From Parvularcula sp964484475 (GTDB taxonomy: Bacteria > Pseudomonadota > Alphaproteobacteria > Caulobacterales > Parvularculaceae), in NCBI GenBank assembly GCA_964484475.1, contig CAZAFU010000048.1, positions 1 to 19,663 on the forward strand: a stretch of DNA of 19,663 nucleotides. The letters are read 5' to 3'. A model generated the notes under the pieces. That model saw nothing but the letters and a program-made list of their open reading frames with translations. It ran no database searches and had not been told where the DNA came from. A program made the translations under genes and the position numbers. Positions 14,420 through 19,663 of the stretch are shown piece by piece (the stretch's first letter is position 1; every line of letters begins with the position of its first letter).

Positions 14420-15178
14420 ATGAACGCCACTGCCGAAGCCAGAACCACCATCGACACCGAGGAAGTCGCCAAGTTCAGCGCGATCGCCGCCGAATGGTGG
14501 GACCCGCTCGGGAAGTTCAAGCCGCTGCATAAGTTCAATCCCGTCCGCCTGGCCCTCATCCGTGACCGGATCTGTGCCCATTACGGAAAGGACCGCTACG
14601 CCAAAAGACCCCTTGAAGGGTTGCGCATCCTCGATATCGGCTGCGGCGGCGGCCTCGTGGCGGAGCCCATGGCCCGCCTCGGGGCGGACGTGGTCGGCAT
14701 CGACGCCTCCGAAGCGAATATCAAGACCGCCCTTGTCCACGCCGGGCAGTCGAAACTCGACATCGACTATCGCGCGATGACGGCCGAGGCCCTCCTTGCC
14801 GAGGAAGGGGAAGCCTTCGACGTGGTGCTCAACCTCGAAGTGGTCGAGCACGTCGCCGATGTCGAACTCTTCCTCGAAACCGCGGCGGGCCTGATCAGGC
14901 CGGGCGGCATGATGGCGATGGCGACCCTCAACAGGACCCTCAAGGCGGCTGCCACGGCGGTTTTTGCAGCGGAATACGTGCTCCGCTGGCTGCCAAGAGG
15001 TACCCACGACCCGCGCAAGTTCGTCAGGCCGGACGAAGCGAAGGCTGCGCTGACCCGGGCGGGGCTTCGCATCGATGCCGAACGGGGGCTGACCTATCTG
15101 CCGCTCCTGGACAGCTGGCGGACCGGGGACGATCTCAGCGTCAACTACATGCTGTTCGCGAGCCGTCCGGCGGCATAG
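14420..15178 (+). CDS. ubiG: Bifunctional 2-polyprenyl-6-hydroxyphenol methylase / 3-demethylubiquinol 3-O-methyltransferase
   Basis: A 252-residue class I SAM methyltransferase that performs both O-methylations in ubiquinone synthesis. The UbiG N-terminus is typical (EEVAKFSAIAAEWWDPLGKFKPLHKFNPVRL). The SAM-binding motif LDIGCGGG is at 71-78, with the acidic residue in VVGIDASE, then LNLEVVEHV and GTHDPRKFV. It is a peripheral cytoplasmic-membrane enzyme of the Ubi complex. The ATG has GGAG about ten bases upstream. Its last 34 bases overlap the converging comEC gene. Divergence from lysC-ptsP is an arrangement I recall from other alphaproteobacteria. Confidence 0.96.
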   Translation: MNATAEARTTIDTEEVAKFSAIAAEWWDPLGKFKPLHKFNPVRLALIRDRICAHYGKDRYAKRPLEGLRILDIGCGGGLVAEPMARLGADVVGIDASEANIKTALVHAGQSKLDIDYRAMTAEALLAEEGEAFDVVLNLEVVEHVADVELFLETAAGLIRPGGMMAMATLNRTLKAAATAVFAAEYVLRWLPRGTHDPRKFVRPDEAKAALTRAGLRIDAERGLTYLPLLDSWRTGDDLSVNYMLFASRPAA

Positions 15179-17283
15179 CGAACAACCGGACGTCCGTCCT
15201 CGAAGGTGAGGGACGCCGGCGCCGCACGCCCGTCGCCGTCTAGCGCGATCAGTCGGTCGGCGCAGAGCTCCCTGACCCTCGGTGTCGGAACACTCCGCAG
15301 GATGACGACGTCGGCCGATCGGCAGCTTTCCTCGATCCCATCCTCCCTCTCGTGAATGATGAGGCGCCGGCCGCCGTTCAGGCCCGCCGTGCAAGGCCCC
15401 GGCCTGCAACCGCGCAGCATCGGCAGGGCCGCCATCTCGCTTCCGCTTCCCAACGCCTGCAACCAGCTTTCCACCACGAAGCGCTCACGGCGGTTCGAAA
15501 GGAGGAGGAGCGGCCTTTCCGGGTCGTCCGTCAGGATGCCAATGTTTCGCAGGTCGCGGCTGGTGAAGAGATCGGGCTTGGCCGCCGGGGCGCTCAGGGG
15601 CACGGCGAGCAACAGGACCCCCGCTCCGGCCAGCCGCAATGGAGAGCGCAGGAGGCAGAGGAGAAGAAGGCCGATGACCGCCGCGACGAGTCCGGCAGGG
15701 TCGAGCGCCGGGAAGAGGCGGACGGCGCCCTCGAGCTCGGCGGTCCATCCGGCGATGGCGATGACCCGCCCGATCCCCCACCCGGCCAGGTCGAGGAAGG
15801 GCCCGTCCAGGCCGAACGGCATGAGCACCAGGGCCGCAACGAGGCTCGGCATCACCAGCATCGTGACCAGGGGCATGGCGAGCAGGTTTCCGACGAGGCC
15901 GTAGTTCGCGAACTGCCCGAAATGGTGGATCGAGAAAGGCGCGGTCGCGAACCCGGCAATGATGCTGGTGGCGGCGAGACCGACGACGAAGCCGATCGCC
16001 TTCCTCGGGAAACTTCGCGGGGTGTGGCCCGCCCGCCTCTCTTCCCACCAACCGAAAGCCGCGATCAGCGCGACCACCGCCGCGAAGGACATCTGGAACC
16101 CCGCCGATATGACCGCCTCGGGGCGCATGGCGAGAATGATGATGGCTGCGAGGGCGGCGTTTCTCAGGCTCAGCCCGCGGCGGTCGAAAAGGATCGCCAC
16201 GAAGAGGACCGCCGCCATGATGAAGGCTCTCTGGGCGGACCAGGCCGCTCCGGACAGGGCGAGGTAGACCGCCCCGCCGAGAAGACCGGTGACCGCGGCG
16301 ATCTTCTTGACCGGAAGGTTGAGAGCGGCGCGGTGGTCGAGCAACAGCGCCTTTCTCGTGATCCAGAAGAGAAGTCCGCAGACGAGCCCCATATGCAGGC
16401 CCGAAATCGCCAGCAGATGGGCAAGGCCCGCATCGCGAAGGTCCTCCACGACGGCAGTGTCGATCTTCTGCCGATGGCCCGTGAGGAGCGCGGCCGCCAC
16501 CGGCCCCGCTGTCCCGCCGATCCGCGCGCCGGCCCGCTCGGCCACCGCGATGCGAAGGCGCTCGATGTCATGGCCCCATCCTCCTTTTCCCGGGGCGAGC
16601 AGAACGGGCTGCGCCAGCGCGAAACCCGTTCCACCGATCCGCTCGAACGCCATCGCCTGGCCGAAGTCGTAGCCGCCCGGCAAGGCGGGGCCCGGCGGCG
16701 GGCCCAGTTTTGCGAAGAACCGGGCGCGGTCGCCCGGGCGCAGCCCGGGTGGCTCGCCCCGCCAGACGATCCGCACCTTTTCCGGCAACTGCTCTTGGGC
16801 CAGCCCCTGAAGGCTCGTGACCCTGAGGGTGTAGCGATGATCCTTGGGTCGCGGCTCGACCCGCTCGACGATGCCGCTCACCCTGACCGGGTCCTCGCCA
16901 TCCGGCACAAGGGGGCCCGCGACCCCGGCCATCCTGACCGAGACCAGCACCGCTCCGCAGGCGAAGAGGGTGAGGGCCCTGACCAGGAACAGCCCGGCAC
17001 CCCCCTCCTGCCGGCTGAGGGCCGACCAGCCGAGAGCACCGACCGCAGCCGCGGCTATCGCGAGCCGGGGATCTGGGGGGACCCAGCCGGAAAGGACCGC
17101 CGCGCTTCCGAAAGCGAGGAAGCACGGCGCGAAGAGAATGAACCGCCCCTCCTCCTCGGCGGCCCAGCGCCGGATGGCGGATCCCCAACGCCATGCAGCA
17201 CGACGGGCAAGGATGTTGGCGTTATGCCAAAACCCGCCTAGAGGCCGTGGTCCGGTCCCGCCGCTCGTGGAGAATCCCCTCAT
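15145..17283 (-). CDS. comEC: ComEC/Rec2 family competence/DNA-uptake channel protein
   Basis: About 712 residues. An N-terminal pair of membrane segments precedes the DUF4131/OB-like region (about 125-235: VRVSGIVERVEPR, RPGDRARFFAKL, PGGYDFGQAMAFERIGGTGF). The multi-spanning Competence domain (about 260-600) carries its hallmark HLLAISGLHMGL at about 289-300. The family moves single-stranded DNA across the inner membrane in transformation. The C-terminal part (about 620-712) has scattered Cys (MLRGCRPGPC, ESCRSADV, RELCADR) but no HxHxDH metallo-beta-lactamase motif, a degenerate form also common in alphaproteobacteria. ATG 17283 is chosen; an in-frame GTG at 17310 is possible. It overlaps the gltX start codon at one end and ubiG by 34 bases at the other. 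Confidence 0.92.
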   Translation of the reverse strand: MRGFSTSGGTGPRPLGGFWHNANILARRAAWRWGSAIRRWAAEEEGRFILFAPCFLAFGSAAVLSGWVPPDPRLAIAAAAVGALGWSALSRQEGGAGLFLVRALTLFACGAVLVSVRMAGVAGPLVPDGEDPVRVSGIVERVEPRPKDHRYTLRVTSLQGLAQEQLPEKVRIVWRGEPPGLRPGDRARFFAKLGPPPGPALPGGYDFGQAMAFERIGGTGFALAQPVLLAPGKGGWGHDIERLRIAVAERAGARIGGTAGPVAAALLTGHRQKIDTAVVEDLRDAGLAHLLAISGLHMGLVCGLLFWITRKALLLDHRAALNLPVKKIAAVTGLLGGAVYLALSGAAWSAQRAFIMAAVLFVAILFDRRGLSLRNAALAAIIILAMRPEAVISAGFQMSFAAVVALIAAFGWWEERRAGHTPRSFPRKAIGFVVGLAATSIIAGFATAPFSIHHFGQFANYGLVGNLLAMPLVTMLVMPSLVAALVLMPFGLDGPFLDLAGWGIGRVIAIAGWTAELEGAVRLFPALDPAGLVAAVIGLLLLCLLRSPLRLAGAGVLLLAVPLSAPAAKPDLFTSRDLRNIGILTDDPERPLLLLSNRRERFVVESWLQALGSGSEMAALPMLRGCRPGPCTAGLNGGRRLIIHEREDGIEESCRSADVVILRSVPTPRVRELCADRLIALDGDGRAAPASLTFEDGRPVVRYAAGRLANSM
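17216..17244 (+). promoter_or_regulatory. Candidate gltX promoter inside comEC
   Basis: TTGGCG (17216-17221) and TAGAGG (17239-17244) are separated by 17 bases, predicting a start near 17251 and a leader of about 30 nt. The -35 overlaps an inverted repeat, TTGGC-GTTAT-GCCAA (17216-17230). The site lies within the first codons of comEC on the other strand. Confidence 0.4.
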
Positions 17284-18700
17284 GTCCTCAGAGACTAAGC
17301 CGATTATCACCCGCTTCGCACCGTCTCCGACGGGTTATCTGCACATCGGTGGCGCTCGTACCGCTCTTTTCAACTGGCTCTACGCCCGGCGCGATGATGC
17401 GCCCGATGGGTCGAAGTTCCTGCTGAGGATCGAAGACACCGACCGCGCGCGCCACAACGAAGAGGCCGTCGAGGCGATTCTCGAGGGGCTGCGGTGGCTG
17501 GGCCTCGACTGGGATGGCGAACCCGTCAGCCAGCACGCGCGGGCCGATCGCCACCGGGAGGTCGCCGAAGCGCTGCTGGCATCGGGCAAGGCTTACAGAT
17601 GCTGGCTCGCGGGGGACGAGCTCGACGCCGCGAGGACCAAGGCGCGGGAGGACAATGTCCGCTTCACCAGCCCCTACCGTGAGGGCGGCGAGGGCGATGG
17701 TCCCTACTCCGTCCGCCTGAAGGCCCCGATCGAGGGAGAGACCGTCGTTCGCGACGCCGTTCAGGGCGACGTCCGGTTTCCCAACAAGGTCAGCGACGAC
17801 ACCGTGATCCTGAGATCCGATGGCACGCCGACCTATATGCTGGCCGTTGTTGTCGACGACCACGACATGGGCGTCACCCACGTGATCCGCGGCGACGACC
17901 ACCTGAACAACACACCCAAGCAGCAGCACATCTACGAGGCGATGGGATGGGACGTCCCGGTCTTCGCCCATGTGCCGCTGATCCATGGCGCGGACGGCAA
18001 GAAGCTGTCCAAACGCCACGGTGCGCTCGGCGTCGAGGCCTATCGCGACGAAGGCTACCTGCCCGAAGGGGTGATGAATGCCCTCCTGCGGCTCGGTTGG
18101 AGCCAGGGCGACGAGGAGGTCCTTTCGCGCAAGGCCGCCCTCGGGCTCTTCGATCTTTCCGGTATCAACAAGTCCCCGGCCCGGCTCGATCCGGAGAAAT
18201 GGCGGGCGACCAACGCCGCTCACCTGCAGGAACTGGATGACGAGGATTTCCTCGCCGCCGCCATCCCCTTCCTCGACCCGGTCCCCGGCGACGCGGCGAA
18301 GGCGATGCTCGGCCGGGCGACGCCCCAGCTCAAGGCGAGGATGCAACTCCTGAGCGATCTTGGGGATGCCGCCGCGTTCCTCCTCGCCGAGCGGCCTTTC
18401 GCCCTCACCGGAAAGGCCGGCAAACCCCTCAAGAAGGAAGGCGCCCTCGACCTTCTCGCAACCCTGCGCGAACGTCTCGCGGCCGAAGAGGACTGGCGTG
18501 CCGTCACACTCGAGGCCGTCCTCCAGAGTTTCGCAGAGGAGAAGGGTGTCGGGTTCGGGCAGGTCGGCCCGCCCCTGCGGGCGGCGCTGACCGGCGGGCA
18601 TCCCGCGCCTAGCCTCGGGGAAACCCTAGAGGCGCTCGGACGGGACGAGGCGCTGGCCCGCATCGATGACGTCAAGGCGAACCCTGCGACAAAGGTCTAG
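17282..18700 (+). CDS. gltX: Glutamyl-tRNA synthetase
   Basis: A 472-residue class I aminoacyl-tRNA synthetase charging tRNA-Glu, and possibly tRNA-Gln where the amidotransferase route is used. The N-terminal catalytic domain has RFAPSPTGYLHIGGARTALFN with the HIGH-type motif HIGG at 21-24, LLRIEDTDR at 47-55, YMLAVVVDDHDMGVTHVIRGDDHLNNTPKQ, and the KMSKS-type loop KLSKRHG at 241-247. The C-terminal anticodon-binding helical domain ends with FGQVGPPLRAALTGG. ATG 17282 has GGAGAA eight bases upstream. Its start codon overlaps that of the divergent comEC. Alphaproteobacteria often carry two GltX paralogues; which one this is cannot be told here. Confidence 0.96.
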   Translation: MSSETKPIITRFAPSPTGYLHIGGARTALFNWLYARRDDAPDGSKFLLRIEDTDRARHNEEAVEAILEGLRWLGLDWDGEPVSQHARADRHREVAEALLASGKAYRCWLAGDELDAARTKAREDNVRFTSPYREGGEGDGPYSVRLKAPIEGETVVRDAVQGDVRFPNKVSDDTVILRSDGTPTYMLAVVVDDHDMGVTHVIRGDDHLNNTPKQQHIYEAMGWDVPVFAHVPLIHGADGKKLSKRHGALGVEAYRDEGYLPEGVMNALLRLGWSQGDEEVLSRKAALGLFDLSGINKSPARLDPEKWRATNAAHLQELDDEDFLAAAIPFLDPVPGDAAKAMLGRATPQLKARMQLLSDLGDAAAFLLAERPFALTGKAGKPLKKEGALDLLATLRERLAAEEDWRAVTLEAVLQSFAEEKGVGFGQVGPPLRAALTGGHPAPSLGETLEALGRDEALARIDDVKANPATKV

Positions 18701-18722
18701 AGCTGCGATGAACGCATTCTGA

Positions 18723-18742
18723 CGGCCGCAACCTTGCGGTCG
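18723..18742. repeat. Stem-loop after gltX
   Basis: CGGCCGCA (18723-18730) and TGCGGTCG (18735-18742) can form an 8-pair stem (one G-T) with an ACCT loop. No T-run follows, so it is at best a weak terminator; it overlaps the candidate gltA -35 element. Confidence 0.45.
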
Positions 18743-18761
18743 GCGGCGGAGGCTCTATTGT
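18734..18761 (+). promoter_or_regulatory. Candidate gltA promoter
   Basis: TTGCGG (18734-18739) and TATTGT (18756-18761) are 16 bases apart, placing a start near 18768 and a leader of about 83 nt. The leader holds three small inverted repeats: TTCCA/TGGAA (18781-18800), CCCA/TGGG (18804-18814) and GTGCA/TGCAC (18814-18826). Confidence 0.4.
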
Positions 18762-18850
18762 CGCGCCGCAACATAGGGCGTTCCATCCGTAACGCTGGAA
18801 ACCCCCACGGTGGGTGCATCCTGCACGGCCGCCGCGCGAGGAGATCGATA

Positions 18851-19663
18851 ATGGAAAGCAAAATTAAAGAGGCGGGCACCGCCACAATCGAAGGCAGCGA
18901 GTTCCCCGTCTACCGGGGGACCCACGGCAACGATGTCATCGACATCCGCAAGCTGACGGCGCAGACCGGCAAGTTCACCTTCGACCCCGGGTTCACCTCC
19001 ACCGCATCCTGCGAGAGCCAGATCACCTTCATCGACGGCAACGAGGGCATGCTCCTCTACCGCGGTTATCCGATCGAGCAGCTCGCCGAGACCACCGACT
19101 TCATCGAGACGGCCTACCTTCTTCTCGAGGGCGAGCTGCCGACGGCAGACGAGTGCACCCAGTTCCGCAAGGACATCACCTACCACACGATGGTGCACGA
19201 GCATTTCAACAAGTTCTTCGACGGCTTCCGCCGCGATGCCCACCCGATGGCCATCATGTGCGGCGCCGTGGGCGCCCTGTCGGCGTTCTACCACGACTCC
19301 ACCGACATCAACGATCCGGAGGCCCGCAAGATCGCGGTTCACCGCATGATCGCGAAGATGCCGACCATTGCCGCCATGGCCTATAAATACACCGTAGGCC
19401 AACCGTTCGTCTATCCGCGCAATGACCTTCACTACACCGAGAACTTCCTTCACATGTGCTTCTCGGTCCCGGCCGAGGACTACAAGATCGACAAGACCCT
19501 GGCCTCTGCGCTGGACAAGATCTTCATCCTGCACATGGACCATGAGCAGAACGCATCGACCTCGACCGTGCGGCTTGCAGGCTCCTCGGGTGCGAACCCG
19601 TTCGCCTGCATCGCAGCCGGCATCGCCTGCCTCTGGGGCCCGGCCCATGGCGGCGCGAACGAG
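18851..19663 (+). CDS. gltA: Citrate synthase (type II), 3' end outside window
   Basis: The first 271 residues of a hexameric type II citrate synthase, which condenses acetyl-CoA and oxaloacetate at the entry of the TCA cycle. The N-terminal region includes GTHGNDVIDIRKL and FTFDPGFTSTASCESQITFIDG, typical of the Gram-negative NADH-sensitive type. LLYRGYPIEQLAE, YTENFLHMCF and HMDHEQNASTSTVR follow, with oxaloacetate-binding H231. The catalytic His of GPAHGGANE (H266) is the last motif before the edge; the catalytic Asp lies outside. GAGGAG sits about nine bases ahead of ATG 18851. It is 150 bases downstream of gltX, with its own candidate promoter. Confidence 0.97.
   Translation, partial: MESKIKEAGTATIEGSEFPVYRGTHGNDVIDIRKLTAQTGKFTFDPGFTSTASCESQITFIDGNEGMLLYRGYPIEQLAETTDFIETAYLLLEGELPTADECTQFRKDITYHTMVHEHFNKFFDGFRRDAHPMAIMCGAVGALSAFYHDSTDINDPEARKIAVHRMIAKMPTIAAMAYKYTVGQPFVYPRNDLHYTENFLHMCFSVPAEDYKIDKTLASALDKIFILHMDHEQNASTSTVRLAGSSGANPFACIAAGIACLWGPAHGGANE

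Noticed and set aside
15352..17241. 629-codon plus-strand frame opposite comEC
   Set aside because: Highly charged, repetitive translation without family resemblance; comEC on the other strand has the conserved Competence motif.

Overview
This 19.7 kb window is a GC-rich, gene-dense chromosomal segment made of housekeeping and cell-envelope genes. The gene families point to an alphaproteobacterium: DUF1489, DUF455, a bactofilin next to an M23 peptidase, a GAF-containing EI-Ntr (PtsP) beside lysC, and ubiG divergent from that block. A Caulobacterales- or Parvularculales-like lineage fits best, because the membrane-anchored GH24 protein resembles ones I recall from that group; this placement is an inference. 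I see no tRNA, rRNA, CRISPR array, insertion sequence, prophage or attachment site.

Layout. (1) 1-1521, minus strand: N-terminal part of a large YhdP/AsmA-like protein. It runs through a 10-N assembly gap whose two sides carry the same 59 bases. (2) 1656-2953, plus: a one-cysteine BCP/PrxQ peroxiredoxin overlapping a DUF455 ferritin-like gene. (3) 2954-3190: a 237-base intergenic stretch with a long palindrome, leading into an M23 peptidase gene overlapping a bactofilin gene (3191-5210). (4) 5251-5276: a hairpin terminator that can serve both converging operons. (5) 5279-7573, minus: a three-gene operon of a membrane-anchored GH24 lysozyme-like protein, a DUF1489 protein and an unrecognised single-pass membrane protein. 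(6) 7733-9889, plus: nfeD plus slipin (SPFH), a membrane-protease/scaffold pair. (7) 9893-14348, minus: NAD(P)-binding epimerase-like protein, aspartokinase and PtsP. (8) 14420-15178, plus: ubiG. (9) 15145-17283, minus: ComEC/Rec2 channel protein, overlapping ubiG at one end and gltX's start codon at the other. (10) 17282-18700, plus: gltX. (11) 18851-19663, plus: citrate synthase, cut by the window edge.

Functionally, the left half is dominated by the envelope: lipid transport (YhdP-like), peptidoglycan hydrolysis and shape (M23, bactofilin), a GH24 protein and NfeD/slipin membrane quality control. The right half is central metabolism and its regulation: nitrogen PTS, the aspartate-family pathway, ubiquinone, glutamyl-tRNA and the TCA cycle. 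No obviously novel defence or mobile system is present. The parts most worth a second look are the GH24 protein, which lacks the usual catalytic threonine and has a puzzling predicted topology, its orphan operon partner, the palindrome upstream of the M23-bactofilin operon, and the duplicated gap flanks with a synonymous difference.
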